Under the pieces are notes generated by a model that worked only from the letters and a program-made list of their open reading frames with translations, made no database searches and was not told the DNA's origin. From NCBI GenBank assembly GCA_037178675.1, contig JAYMGJ010000431.1, positions 212,238-276,237 on the forward strand: a stretch of DNA of 64,000 bases. Direction: 5' to 3'. The DNA comes from Scleroderma bovista (Eukaryota > Basidiomycota > Agaricomycetes > Boletales > Sclerodermataceae). Numbering within the stretch: position 1 is the stretch's first letter; each line of letters opens with the position of its first letter. This document shows positions 1 through 12,498 of the stretch, piece by piece. The position numbers and the translations under genes were made by a program.

Positions 1-495
1 AACTTCCGTACAAGGCGCCGCTCGGCTGCATTCTTGTTGGATAACTTTTCTAAGGTGAATTTCCATTTATCCGCAGGGAGAGTTGGCTTCTACAGCATTT
101 TATTTAGTTCGAGACGATATATGAAGGCAACTTCTCGTTCAAAAACGTGATTTCGGTGAGTGACTAAGATTTGTGCAGAATGTCGGTCTTTATGCCATGT
201 AGGCCACACTGTGCAACTTGAGTACACAAGAGGATTACGAGAAGATCCAAGCATTTTTCAAGGTATACAGCCTATTCGTGTGGTTGTGCTGGATGCTGAA
301 AGAACCGTTACACAGCACAAGGACACTTCGCGGTACAACAACGCGCTTTCGCAGACGCTGGACTCTCTTCGGGCGTCGACGGCATGGATCGAGGTGGGTC
401 CGCCCAGTTGGCATTACCTGCTTTCCTGACACGACACGGGACAGCGTTCCACGAATGACATCGCTGGGTGGCTGGACAACAGAAGGATTATATAA
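1..495 (+). CDS. M1-family zinc aminopeptidase, C-terminal part (5' truncated by window edge)
   Basis: Only the last five coding pieces are present: bases 1-54, 108-155, 203-262, 316-393 and 445-495, each bounded by GT/AG introns and joining in frame. The joined product contains FETIYEGNFSFK, LSTQEDYEKIQAFFK, HKDTSRYNNALSQTLDSLRA and WIERSTNDIAGWLD before a TAA stop. These match the helical ERAP1-like C-terminal domain of fungal puromycin-sensitive-type aminopeptidases (Ape2/Aap1 type), which trim N-terminal residues from peptides in the cytosol. The catalytic HExxH domain lies outside the window, so activity cannot be judged. Family assignment rests on recalled C-terminal motifs. Confidence 0.7.
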
Positions 496-663
496 GCAGA
501 AGAGGTGTTCCAAATGATATGTACATTAGAGCGTATGACTGCGACAACGATAACCACGAATACACTCGAACGCAAACCCCGATTGTCCTTTGCTTTTCCG
601 AGCCTGATTTGTTTCCCCCTTGTGAGCAATAGCAACATACGAGGATTTCTCTTTTAGGGGGGG

Positions 664-2939
664 ATGCCTGCGTTCGACCCAGTGCGCGATGCAGCTCTGA
701 CTTCACCCGTCACTCAGTCACATCCTCTCCCGCCCGGTCATATACAAGACACTGACGTCGACCGACATGAAAGACACCCCTTTGACATCCCTTCGCCATC
801 TTCATCACGGCCCTCGTCGCGTGCAACCAGTAGCCCGTCCCTCACGCGACGAGCAACCGATCTTGCCGTTCTCCTCAATTCCGGCTCCCAGGGGCCCCGT
901 ACACCCAGTTCTGCGAGACCATCCAGTTTATCCCACTTGCTTCTTTCCGATGACGCTATGCATGCAATGTCTACCACCGAAGTCAACAAACTTAGTGGCA
1001 GCACCTCTTTGTATCGGCGAAGTCATCTTCCAACTCTCGATATTCCCCACGATTCTCGGGACAACCAAGCACAGTACTTTCCACATCAGCACCACTCTAT
1101 CGCACCATCTCGGCCATTCCATGGCCAACATGCCGACACAGCCTCACATTCTGCGTCAGCTCTGTCTTCAACTTCACGCGTAGTGCTCTCTTCTCCACTC
1201 GCATCTGCTCCCGTCATGACTTCCTCTCAACCTTCGTCAGCTTCTTCAAACCCGTCCCTTCCTTTTTCCACAAATGTCGCTGATAGTAGAACCACTTCCT
1301 CCCCGGATATACCACAACCGACCCCACCCGCTACTCTACCCATTCCTTATAACCCTCGCAACCGCAGAACACCTGCAGGTTCAGTCCTTATACCAATGAC
1401 GCCCAAAGAGATGGAAATGTACAGAAGCTACCGCGGAGTTGGCACACAAATGCTCCTCTCAAAACGTAAACGAGATCGTAGCATGTCCCCAGATAATCTC
1501 CCTCAACCTGCTGCCAAGCGTCATGCTGGTGATGTTGGAAGGGTAATTGAACACTGTACGCTATTTCCTATAGGTCTGCATGTCTTTCCTGATCAAATCG
1601 TCGCCTGCTTGTGTGTTCGAAATTTCGCAGATAATATGCGTCCTGAGGTCGGTGTTAAGCAACGCCTGCAATCCCCAATTATTGGTCTCAAAAGTTTCAA
1701 CAATTGGGTGAAGTCTGTACTCATTACTCGCTTCGCTCATCCGGTACTTTCTTCTTCTACTCCTGTTGGGCCTGGTGAAGGGCGCGGAAAAGTGCTCGAC
1801 ATGGGGTGTGGGAAGGGAGGCGACCTCACTAAATGGGAGAAGGCCCGTATTAGGGAATTGGTTGGTGTGGGTGTGTATTCTGCACTCATTTACCACTGTT
1901 ACCTTTACCCATTAATACCCCCGGTATGTCAGATATCGCTGCGGTCTCTATTGAACAAGCTCGCGAACGGTGGGAGACAATGCGTCGGCATCGCTTTGCA
2001 GCATCCTTCGCTGCACTCGACTGTTATAAGGAACCACTTTCCAAAGCATTTCCACCAGAGAAGCTTGCCCGGCCTTTCGATGTTGTCTCCATGCAGTTTT
2101 GCATGCACTACGCATTTGAGACTGCGGAGAAGGCAAGGTGTATGCTGAAAAATGTTAGTCAATGGCTACGCAAAGGGGGCGTTTTTGTTGGCACTATCCC
2201 CAATGCTGACTATCTCCTGTATGCTTACATTGTGCTTTGTGCATTTGACCATCTAACTGATGTCGACTGCAGAGAACGTCTCGATGCACTCCCACCTTCT
2301 GTACAGGACTTGTCGTTTGGTAACTCAGTCTATAGCATCCGATTTGAAGATCGACAATCTCGACCACTGTTCGGTCACCGATACCACTTCTGGCTGAATG
2401 ATGCAGTCGATGACGTACCGGAGTACATTGTACACTGGAATAATTTTGTTAGGTATGTTGCCTCTGTTTATCCTCATTCGGAACGAATTTATTTTTGTGG
2501 TGTAATGTGAATTACCTCCAACGAAGGGACTCTCCCCAGATGGAGCTATGTATAGAGCGCGGACCTATTTTCATGATTCTTAGTGCTCACACGACCTGGC
2601 ATTGGTTCCTTTATTACATGTGAACGATTTGTTACTTTGGAAAATTATAGCCTTCGTAATTTCACATATCTGACACATCTTTCAGTCTTGCCGCAGAATA
2701 CTCCCTGTACCCCATCTACAAGGAGGAGTTCCACCAGATATTTACGCAGCACCAAGACCACGAAGAATTCAAGTCTCTAATGCTACGTATGAAGGTCGTC
2801 GACGCAAACGGTGAAAGTGCCTTGGATGAGGATCAATGGGAAGCTGCCAGTTAGTTCCGTCTGGAATTATTGCCTAATGCCAGATTTTGATTATCCTCCC
2901 ACAGATATTTACATCGGATTTGTTTTCGAAAAGCGTTGA
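664..2939 (+). CDS. ABD1: mRNA cap guanine-N7 methyltransferase (Abd1/RNMT)
   Basis: This enzyme transfers methyl from S-adenosylmethionine to N7 of the guanosine cap of nascent mRNA in the nucleus. The first roughly 290 residues are Ser/Pro-rich and low complexity, as in fungal homologues, and precede a basic KRKRDR patch. Splicing at about 1556-1628 joins VIEH to YNMRPEVGV. The family signature follows: RLQSPIIGLKSFNNWVKSVL, then the SAM-binding motif VLDMGCGKGGDLTKW near 1800, FDVVSMQFCMHYAFE near 2080, and GGVFVGTIPNAD near 2180. Later exons give the cap-binding region (SIRFEDR, HRYHFWLNDAVDDVPEY) and a final small exon ending IGFVFEKR and TGA at 2937-2939. The start is the first ATG of the long open frame. 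All catalytic blocks appear intact. Confidence 0.92.
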
Positions 2940-3207
2940 TTTCGAATCGTAAAATACAGTCGTTTCATGAGTTTTCCTTAATTTATATGAAAGCTCCCTT
3001 ATTCGCATTGTGGACAACAAAGTCCGTATTTGTTCCTAATACCATAATGAAGGTCTCCCGCAATAAAATAGAAGGAAAAAGGTCTGCGAGGATGTCCGTG
3101 CCATAAGGAGGCAAGGGAAAGTAAATAGTATATGTCAGAAGTTGCAAGGATAAACAAGGAAGCGACGAAATCATAATATGTTGATAGCACACATAGTGTA
3201 CATAAGA

Positions 3208-6191
3208 TCATTCCTGACCGAACCCAACGGTTTCTCTAGAAAAGACAATCAGTACCTCAACAGTGCGCGCAGATTAGGGCAGACTCTTACTCTACTGCGA
3301 GCGTCAGCTTCTGCTCTAAACTTGCATAATCCTTATAGGGCGGTAAATCAATGCGGTTGAAACATGTGTGACTCTTCGGCAATTGTGATGGATCACCAGA
3401 CTTCTCGATTGTAAATCGTCTTGGTCCATCAGACCCTTGTAGATCCTTAAAGCCATTGACAGGGATACGAGAAGTGCCCGTTGCAAACTGCAGTAGTCGG
3501 GACTTCCGTTCTGGCGGCCAGGCGCGAACGCACTTCCAGAACCACTGAATGACTTCGTCGTTCATCTCGTAGCCTCGGTAGTCCGTGTGCTTGCACCAGT
3601 CGTCACTACAGCGTAATGGATCAGAGTTGCGCAGGCATACATGCGGTAATGGTACTTACACATCGATCTCAGACATTCCACCGATGAGCAACTCGAGCTC
3701 CCGTTCATCGAACACCGTGATCAAGTCATGCGGTATAAGCTCACTGAAGCCTGACATGAACGCCTCGAACTGATCCTTGACACGCTTCGAGATGCGATAT
3801 TCGACGATATGGTCAACATAGTCTTTTTTGTTGTCCTCGGTCACATCGACATCTGCGCCACCTGGTTTAAGTTCAATTGTAACGAGCTCTCCAAAACGTT
3901 CCTCAGTAGTGGTAAATGTCTCGTCAATGACATCCGTGATGTCATTCTCCCTAACCAGGAGTTTAGCATAAGGAATGGATAAGGGGAACTGTGCAGAGAG
4001 ACGCACAACATCCAAGTAAGTCCACGGTGAAGTTCGGCGTCCACAGACTCCAAGTCCGACAGGGTGACCTTTTTCTTCAAGATCATCTTGTAGAAGCTAA
4101 CGATGAAATACGCATCAACGAAACGCCGGTGGAATATAGAGAGGCCGAGGCATCGTCCGATGAACTTGAAGTAGTTCAAGTGTTCGGGGTTAACGCCAGA
4201 AGCAGGATTGATCTGTAGAGTGTAATTGTCATGTGCGGAGTATTCAAACAGACAATAGAATGGGTTGAACATCTCATGCGAGAGTAGGAAGAAGAACTCT
4301 CTACGCGGACGATGAGCGCTGCATGATAGGGTGGCTCAGAGACATACCTGGAAAGACCACCATAATCAAGACCATCCTCGCCGTCGAACTTGATCATCAA
4401 TCGTTTCTTCAGGTCATTTGGCGTCTGTCTCATGATTTCTGCGTAACTATCTTCAAATATATGATTTCGTCGAACTTTGACTTGGCAATTGCCAGGCTGG
4501 GCACGCATGGCAGGCTGACTACGGAAGTAAATGAGCTTCCTGCGGAAGTCACGCTTGTACTGAGGAACATTGGCATCCAAGGAAGAGGGCAAGCGTGGAT
4601 CGTCCCAAGTTGTGGTTTTGGTGTTGTGATCCACGAAGTAGACACGTGCGGTAGAGGTAAGGCGCATTTCCCAACCAGAGGGCAAGGGTCCAAGCTGGGA
4701 CACCGTCTGAGGTTGTAAGGAAGGGCTTTGACCGTTGGGACCCATAACACGGATAACAGTTTGGCGACGAGGATCGACCCAAGTTGTTGTGCGAGTATTG
4801 TGATCAACATAATACGGCCTGCCCTCCGGAGTGTATCTCTCCTCCCAACCAGGAGGAAGACTGCCGGAACCAGCAGTAGTGATATGGGTACTTGCAGCGA
4901 GAGCGGCAGTGGAGGTATTGGCAGATGTAGAATGTGCTGTAGCCGACGTTGTACGCTGAGCGCCGGGTTGTGTATTGGAAGCATCGACCATGTCATCTGC
5001 TAGGAGACGACGAGAGTGTTGGTCTCTGGCAGCATTGGTCTCGTTATCATGGACGACATGGTTGACATTTTGGTTGGGAGAAGGTCTGTTCCAAGTCGTG
5101 GTGCGGGTATTGTGATCGACGTAGTAGGTTCTGCCGAGAGGATCGAGGCGACGCTCCCAACCAGGGGGAAGAGGTCCATATTGGTCGACATTTGGATTGA
5201 AGTTTCCTTGATGAATGTTGTTGGGCGGCATAACAGAGGGATTCGAGGGCGGAACCACTGGTGCGGAGAGAGCACCGGCCGAACTAACCGGACGAGCTGC
5301 TGAAGATGACTGGATGGGCGTCTGGTCCGGATCAGGTGGTGAAGGGATGTGTGGGGTAGGCATCGTGATCAGAGGTGTGCTTGCTGATTCAGCGACTGTC
5401 GCATGGGTGCTGGACGAGCGAGAAAGCGGGTTACCTGAAGAGCCAGCTCCATTTGGTGACAGAGAAATGGTCGATTCGTTCATGCCCATGTCGGCCAAGG
5501 CGGAAGTAACACCATGGACCTGCGAGGGTCCAGGGTTGGAGATGGGCTGGCTGACGTTGGTTGACAAATATATGATGAGTTTTCCGTGTACCACGAGGTT
5601 ATCATTTGACTTTTTGAGATCCAACGTGAGCATTTCTGGGTGCATGCAGTAACGGGATCGATCGAGTGGCGACTGTGCGATTATGCCAGGTGCTTACCGT
5701 GGCCACCAAGTTCCAAGTCCAGGACATCGCTGACCTTTACGTTGACTACACCGAGGAAGCCTTGATCGCGTCTTTTGAACTTGCGCTGATCGAATATTTG
5801 CACGGCGACAACGGAGGAGTCCTTGACGGTGCTATGCAACCAGAGGCTGAGAAACGGGTGTGATAGTCGAGTGGAGATCAAGGGCTCACATGTCGAAGTT
5901 CTCGTTCCAGTAAGGGTTGAGAGTCTTCTTGATGACACTCGTCGTATGGGTCTGCTCGGCATCGACTGTGATGACTGCGAAGGGGTCCGGGAGACGGAAG
6001 ACATCTCGCTTGGAGAGCCCGTCTGCAGCAACGACTATGTTACCAAGACCAATTGAGTATGCTGCGCATATGATCCTGAAGACACACACGGACCAGTGAT
6101 TCTGATTTTCTTCCTGCTAGGGGGGAAGATGTGAGTATGTCAGACGGGGCTGGAGGACCACTGACAGGTTTGCATTTGCATGGGTCGACAT
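3208..6191 (-). CDS. RSP5: HECT-type E3 ubiquitin ligase Rsp5 (C2-WW-WW-WW-HECT, NEDD4 family)
   Basis: A NEDD4-family ligase that ubiquitinates membrane transporters and other PPxY-bearing substrates for endocytosis and sorting. Order from the N-terminus: a C2 domain ([30 protein letters not shown]; about 5680-6180), a Ser/Pro-rich linker, three WW domains with LPPGWE...[12 protein letters not shown] patterns (about 5080-5180, 4760-4870 and 4580-4690), then HECT down to about 3210. The presumed catalytic cysteine is in [13 protein letters not shown]. Two small exons were inferred. The start MSTHANANL lies at 6191, spliced through a 48 bp intron to RKKIRIT. The last exon comes after the donor gtaaga near 3285 and supplies the conserved ETVGFGQE tail and stop at 3208. 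Without that last intron the protein would lose the conserved tail. It is divergent from the next gene, with only 98 bp between start codons. Confidence 0.93.
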
Positions 6192-6289
6192 CGGGCAGTC
6201 CTTTGAAGCAGCGTTGAGGGTGATGGCGGCGACGGAGAGACGAGACGACGGGCGCCTCCGTTTTCAGACACCGACGGCTTGTCGGCAAC

Positions 6290-7988
6290 ATGCCCGAAAC
6301 GGATGTCAGTGTCCTCGCCCATGTCTCTCATGGAGTCCCCACTGCACACAGCAAGTCCCTTCCCAGTGTCTGTGGACTGTCGTCGCTGACTGCCCTGCTA
6401 CAGGCACACCAGCATGCAGCAAATGCAGAGGACTGCCGCAACGACGGCCTGCTCGTGAAAGCCGCGGAAGAGCACTCCAGAGCAGCGAAGGCGTTCTTGG
6501 AGTGCGAGGAGAAGGCCAATGACAGCAACGTATGCTACTGAATGCCACATATTCTGCTCCATTCCCCTAGTGATTGAAGTCTATAGACTAAGCGCACACT
6601 CCATCTACTTTACAATGAACATGTCAAGGCAGGCAAAGAGCTCGACCGAAGAGTAGCCAAATTGCGCGAAGAGGGAAAAGATCCTTCACTACCTCAGAAG
6701 CCGTTGCCTCGAATTACCCCAGTCCATTCAAATCGCCCCACCGCCAAACCCACTGGCGTTCCTCACACCTCGTTTCTTGCACACGGCCCCACACCCAATT
6801 CTAGTTCCTCCGTGCGACTCTCGGACTCTCAAAATAACGTTGACGAATCCTTCATGGTCCTTGGTCAGAGAGTGAGCCACGCAATTGTGTTCAGAGCACT
6901 TTGATGATCTTGGTCATTTCACGGACAGTCAGACCCTGGAGACGCCTTCAATAACTTTTGGAAGATAATGGAGGGCATGCTGGATAACTTATCTCAACCA
7001 GTTGCATTCACAACCGCACCACTTGGCATGGAGACCGATGCCCAAGGGAAAAGAGGTCTTCGTCGAGACGGTAGCTCAAGTAGTGACACCGATCGTGACG
7101 ATTCTCTTAGCACAAAGCTTTCTAGAAAGCTAGGGTTGGATTCCATGTCGAGTGAGAAAATTCAAGCTGCTTCTGTGCGACGTAGGATTGATCTTCCCTC
7201 ACAGAACAAGAAATTTTGTTTGAGGAAACGGAAGAAGAGGTCCTGGTTGACGGAGGTCCGTTTCAAGCTGTGTGGTCTTGGGAACGATTCTGAATCAGGC
7301 GGCAGGTGATGACCTATCGGAATCATTTTATTTGATTCCAACGGGACCAGAAACACCGCTCTCAACCCTCAAGAGAGAAAATACTTTTCTGAAGCGAGAA
7401 GTGGATGAAATGCAAAAACGATTAGCAGTCGCCGAGCGTGTTTTGCAATTACGCAAAGAACAAGATCAGCAGTTGCGTGATTCTATAGTATTAGCCCGGC
7501 AACAAGTGCGATTCCTTCTCTTTCTCAAACGTACTCATCATTTCCTTTCAATATAGGCTCAACGTGCGATGGGTGCATCACTTATGATACAGCGACCAGG
7601 CGGTCAATCGCCACAGGTGGATCTCTCAGGATTCAATATCAATGTGCCGGCTGTTCCTGCACCCGTGACGGCGCTCAATGCAGGTCGAGATCGAGAAGCG
7701 CAACACTTGCGTCGGATAAGAGAGTTGGAGGAAGAACTCCGAACGGTTCGTATGGACAATGACAAACAAGTGAGTGCTGATGTCTAGGCGGCCTTAGTCC
7801 GGTCTTGAAATGTCTTGCAGAAAATTATGATTGCTCGTTTCCGAGAGCGATGGGAAAAGTTGAAAGAGTCTGCCAAGCGCAAGAAAGACGCCAAGGCTGC
7901 GGAGGCTGCTAAAATGGGAGTAGGCGAACGCATTGAAGAAGAGCCTGAAGCTGAAGCCGAACATGATGATGTACATCACCGCCGGTAA
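6290..7988 (+). CDS. MIT-like plus coiled-coil protein, candidate Atg38/NRBF2 homologue
   Basis: The start MPETDVSVL at 6290 is the first ATG downstream of the divergent Rsp5 promoter. Residues of about 20-100 look like a helical MIT domain (LLQAHQHAANAEDCRNDGLL, AAEEHSRAAKAFLECEEKA) that continues across a 6530-6590 intron into LHLLYNEHVKAGKELDRRVA. A Ser/Pro linker follows, then coiled coil from about 7350 to 7900 (LKRENTFLKREVDEMQKRLA, LRRIRELEEELRTVRMDND, FRERWEKLKESAKRKKDAK), and an acidic tail before TAA at 7986-7988. An N-terminal MIT followed by a C-terminal coiled coil is the architecture of Atg38/NRBF2, the dimeric regulator of autophagy PI3-kinase complex I. That link is inference from architecture; other MIT/coiled-coil trafficking proteins remain possible. 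Confidence 0.65.
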
Positions 7989-8099
7989 CCGATCTTATAC
8001 TTGCTGTCGGTCCGATTAATGGTGCCTTTGTACTCCACCAACCTTTCGATGAGCTTGTAGTTGTAAGAAGACGAGGTAAGGATAAACATGAATCTGTAT

Positions 8100-8848
8100 T
8101 TATAATGAAGGTTGGAGTGGCGAAACAAACAGACCGTAATCATGGATACGGAAAGACTGCACGAGGGCATAGAAGTCCTCTTTGATGGCAGTCAACCTGG
8201 CAGAGTTTTTTGGGATGCTGGCTGACACAATGACATCGACACCATAGTCTTTCACTCGGAACAGGGCCAGTAAGATATCCACTTCCACCGCACACGGTTG
8301 ATTGAATTTTCGGACCTCTTGTTTTCCTTCCAAGACGACGGGAGGGTGTTTGCCATCGGCTTTTGGGACGCATGTACTTATGATGGTCGACATAGTAGCA
8401 TCGTTATCTTCGGCAAGTGCGGTGAAGTGGTATCTTCCATACACGTAATGTCAGTGGGTGTGCTTGGGATTGGTTGAGATTGGCATCACTTTACTGCCTC
8501 TGTATCCTCGTCCTGGGGGACTCGCTGCAGCACCTCAACTGAAAGGAAGCTATCGGAATCGGTGTACACAAAGACTTCCTGTGAGTCTGGGACCTGTCGT
8601 ATGTCTCTGTTCATTGTCTCTCGGGTCAGATGCGACAGAAGGAAGCATCCGAGCACATACGACACATCTATCACCCCAGGTGGAAGATCAGTCAAGTTCG
8701 ATGTTCGTGACAAGTTTCTACACATCCACATCGTAAATACCGTTTCGTAAATCAGCAAGGGAATGAGAACATACGATAGCTGTATTACGCATGGTAGGTC
8801 CGCCGATATTTTACCGCCAAAGAGATCTCTGCGTTGCCTGGTTGACAT
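8100..8848 (-). CDS. MOG1: Ran-binding nuclear import factor Mog1 (RANGRF)
   Basis: Mog1 binds Ran/Gsp1 and promotes nucleotide release, supporting nuclear protein import. The start was set at the Met of MSTRQRRDLFGGKISADLP (8848) because Mog1 proteins begin close to the R-x-L-FGG-x-I motif. After one intron come LTDLPPGVIDVS and, after another, DIRQVPDSQEVFVYTDSD and VEVLQR near 8500-8600. These are the conserved Mog1 core, including the RQVPDxQEVF element that contacts Ran. A further splice joins the segment YHFTALAEDNDA and the C-terminal strands ending SFRIHDYGLFVS, where Mog1 proteins normally stop. The product is about 200 residues, the usual family size. Confidence 0.88.
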
Positions 8849-9915
8849 CGGAATACAAGCCAAGAGCGCAACAGGAGTCAATCACAGCCGCCGCACGTGA
8901 CGCGACGCGACAGTGTTGGCGCTTTGTCGTAGCGTATTAGCGATCGGCCGTAATCCGCAATATCAGTTCATTTCATTTCTAACTTCCCGCTACATACACG
9001 GTATGGTCGAGGTATGCGCGAAGGCGATGCCACTGAGGGTGGTGGCACCAGGGCCCAGTGATATGGCGATAAATTGAAGCTGCGGGGTAAAGTTCACGCC
9101 CAAGTTCATTGAAGGAGGATTTACTAGATCTCAGTGGCACATTCTGCTGCGGTATGGAGTCAAGCCGGGCTTACATTGGAAAATTGTGCGGGTGCGATCT
9201 CGGTCATCCGCTCAGCGATCACTGGACCCCTGACTTGGATTTCTAAACAGCTTGGACGGCGTTTTTGGAATTACATACATACACAGGTTCCCCGAAGATC
9301 GCACCGTTTCTTTGCGTCAGCCTCGGATCAAGGTGGACGATATGTCGGCGTGCGTCAGGCGGCACACTATTCATATCTCACCTTTCTTTGACTGATTTGA
9401 ATAATTATCCGATGGAGCTGTTTCTGTATGTGCATGTTCTGCCACAGCATTCTGCTCTTTATCGATAGGCCGAAGTATCCACTTGTCGAGATAGGCCCGA
9501 CGCCGACCTTGTCCGCCGCGGGGGAATGTTGTTCTGCCCCCGATTTCGAACTCTCCCTTGTGCTGGTAATACTATGCGTAATCAACCACATCGATAGGAC
9601 GTCAGCCCTTTCGTCCATAGCACCATGGGATGAGTTCTGTCTATTCCCAGACACTCGTTCAGACTATGTGCATGATCATTCTCCGTAAGTATTTCTCAAT
9701 CAGTATACCCATGCAGGGTTGTATTTCATGCTGCTGCGGAGAAGCTATCCTGCCTGTGAACAGGGCCAAAGCGTCAGGTGTTCCTTGCTCTGTTTAATTC
9801 TGTGCCATCCCTCTGGTATCTCAGTGATCTCATCCACGGAAAATCATTAAGGCATGGCCCGTCCGGACTCTTTGAGGCTCAAGTGGCACGATTCTCCGAG
9901 ATCTAGCTGGGCCTC
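8849..9915. other. unassigned region upstream of the TmpA-like gene
   Basis: About 1.07 kb between the Mog1 start and the first confident exon of the next gene. Short open frames occur on both strands (for example 9134-9391 plus and 9367-9654 minus), but none resembles a known family. The only segment with exon character is an ATG frame at about 9853 (MARPDSLRLKWHDSPRSSW) that runs to a possible gtatgc donor; I could not splice it in phase to the next exon. The region could hold the 5' UTR and N-terminal exons of the downstream gene, or decayed sequence. Confidence 0.4.
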
Positions 9916-12240
9916 GTGGCCCGTCAATCCCCTGGTATGCGACTTCGCGTATTGAATAAAAGGGGTCGCCACGCATCTGCCAATTCGTACTCGAACTTAC
10001 TCCCCACTCGATCCTGTTCCATGTCTCTGTCTCTGTATAGCTATGCTGAAAAGGGGACCATGGACCTCGCTGAGAAGCCAGTGGAAATCCATATCATTCC
10101 TGTCCACTCTTATGGACCGTTGTCGCCTTCAAAGGTCGCGAAACCTACTGCACTACAAAGGCCCAGGAACGTAAAGGTTTCCAGCTACGTTCGCGTCATT
10201 GTATGGTTCAATGCATACCGGTAAGTACATCTAATGGTGTATAACCGCACTCGTGCTTAACCGATGCTTCCCAGGCGATTTTTCATTTTAGTGTTAACTC
10301 TTAATTTTATCGGACTTGGTTTGGCCATAGCTGGTTCCTGGCCGTATGCCAAGAAATATCAAAGTGCATTCGTGCTGGGGAATCTGAACTTTGCTATACT
10401 TATGCGCAATGAAGTCTTTGGTCGCATCCTGTACTTGTGTGTCAACACATGCTTCGCTAAGGTTTGTCCCTTTGTGAGTCATGGATTGCTATATAACGCT
10501 GGGATTTCCTCGCAGTGGACCCCCCTTTGGTGGCGCCTTGCGTGCACTTCTACGCTCCAAGTACGTTAATGTGGTATATGTTACTGATCAGATCACTCAC
10601 AATCAACGGATCAGCACCTAGGCGGAATCCATAGTTCATGTGCTATCTCTGGTCTAGCATGGTTTATGTACATGCTTGTCAACCAATACAAGCTAAGGTA
10701 TCTCTATGAGGACTCGATCCTTGCCTTCGGTGTTATCACAATCGTCTTCTTATTTATCGCTCTAATTGCGGCGTTTCCTTGGATCCGTAACACTCACCAC
10801 AAGTAGGGCCCCCTGATCGTTCGCACCGTGCGATCCCCTGTTAATTTTGACCGCAGCGTCTTTGAGAGAAACCACCGTTTTTTTGGGTGGTCCTCTCTTC
10901 TTGCAACCTGGGTCTATACCATCTTGAGTAATATCTACGATGTCGCCGACGGAAAATGGGACCACAGCTTTATCTATATCATCCGTCAGCAAGCCTTTTG
11001 GTATAACGTGTGCATGACTGTCTTGTAAGCATTGTTTCGCGGAATCGGCCACTCTAGTAACACTTATTCACAGGATCATCTTGCCTTGGATTTGTACAAG
11101 AAAAGTGCGAGTGGATATTGAACTGGTAGGTATCAATTGTTTGAATGTACTTTTCAAATATTGAATGCATCCTTGGCAGCCTTCCCCAAAGGTAGCGATA
11201 CTTCGCTTTGAACGTGGAATGCAACAAGGTTTGCTCGCTCGAATCAGTCGCACGGCCATCATGGAATACCACGCTTTTGGCATCGTCTCGTATGTATTTT
11301 CCTTTCAACTAGCTCGGCACCATCTCCGATGTTCCATTCCCAGTGAAGGAACACATGCAAAATACCATTACTTGATATGTGGTGTCCAAGGTGGGCCACG
11401 TCCGATACCGACTGTTATTGTGATTTTGTGACTTTTTTTCTCTAGGAGACTTCACTAAGGGTCTAGTCAACGATCCCCCTAAAATGATCTGGACACGTGA
11501 ACTCAAGGTAATTTCACTTAATAACATTGTTACAGGTTCTTATGGTAGTATTACTCAGTTTGCAGGTGTTTCCAATACCTCGACGCTGTATAAACGTGGC
11601 ATCCGTATCTGCACGGGAACGGGGTTAGGAGCTGCTCTTTCGACTTGTCTTCAGTCACCCCATTGGTAAGTTTTCATTTGCAAGGGACCGATTGAAACTT
11701 CATTCCACCCAGGTACCTCATTTGGATCGGTACGCCGATCAAAACTAGCATCGAGTATTTATCTTGTTTTGACACGTCGGGATCGTCGTTTTCCAGGCTC
11801 TGACCAAGAGAAGACGTTTGGACCTACCATCAGTAATCTCATTCATAAGCATATTGGTCCAGAGCGGCTCCTTTTGTGGGACAGTAAAGCACGCGGAGGC
11901 CGTCCAGATACGATGAAGATCTTGAAAGAGGCTTATGATTACTGGAAAGCAGAGGGTAAATGCCCCGTTATTATCATCAACCCACATTTTAACCTTGACT
12001 TACAGTTGTTTTCATCACCTCGAACTATGCTGGAAATACCGAAATTATGCAGGGCTGCAAGGCTCTAGGTATTCCGGCTTTCGGGACGCTCTGGGATTTC
12101 GTAAGTCCATTCGCTTTCCGTGCCACCGTCATTGGTATTCAAAACCACTGCCAAGTGATAATCGTGTTAAGCACGGAACACCCACTCTCAGTAAGAATAA
12201 TTGACGTTTTCTATGATACTTGCAGCCATTTAGCACTTAG
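9916..12240 (+). CDS. multi-spanning membrane oxidoreductase, TmpA-like / ferredoxin-NADP reductase-like
   Basis: Exons joined in frame give an N-terminal soluble stretch (EKPVEIHIIPVHSYGPLSPS), then about five hydrophobic helices. Examples are FFILVLTLNFIGLGLAIAGS near 10270, AISGLAWFMYMLVN near 10650, LAFGVITIVFLFIALIAAF near 10720, and WSSLLATWVYTILSNIYD near 10890. Histidines flank the fourth helix (NTHH, RNHR), reminiscent of heme-binding ferric-reductase folds. The C-terminal half resembles a flavin/NAD(P) reductase: FERGMQQGLLARISRT, a glycine-rich GTGLGAALSTCL near 11620, VFITSNYAGNTEIMQGCK near 12010, and LGIPAFGTLWDF. A last small exon probably ends with TAG at 12238-12240. The closest match I recall is Aspergillus TmpA, a transmembrane flavoprotein affecting conidiation, and the related C-terminal part of some NRPS-like reductases. 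The true start is uncertain and could be upstream. Confidence 0.58.
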
Positions 12241-12498
12241 TTATTTACTTACACCGCATCAGTACGCCATCTACCTATAGCTTATGAGCAGTCTCCCACA
12301 TGGACCATTCTACACAATATACAGCAAAGGATTCACATCAGAATAATGCAGTCAACAAGAGAGATGACATATAGCACAGGTCAAACATTATAGAAGAATG
12401 GGGATCTTTTCGAAAGATATTCCCAGCCAGTAATAGACAGAGGTGAGGGTAGCATATGACTATCAAGACAAATATCAGTGAATCCACATATGAGATTT

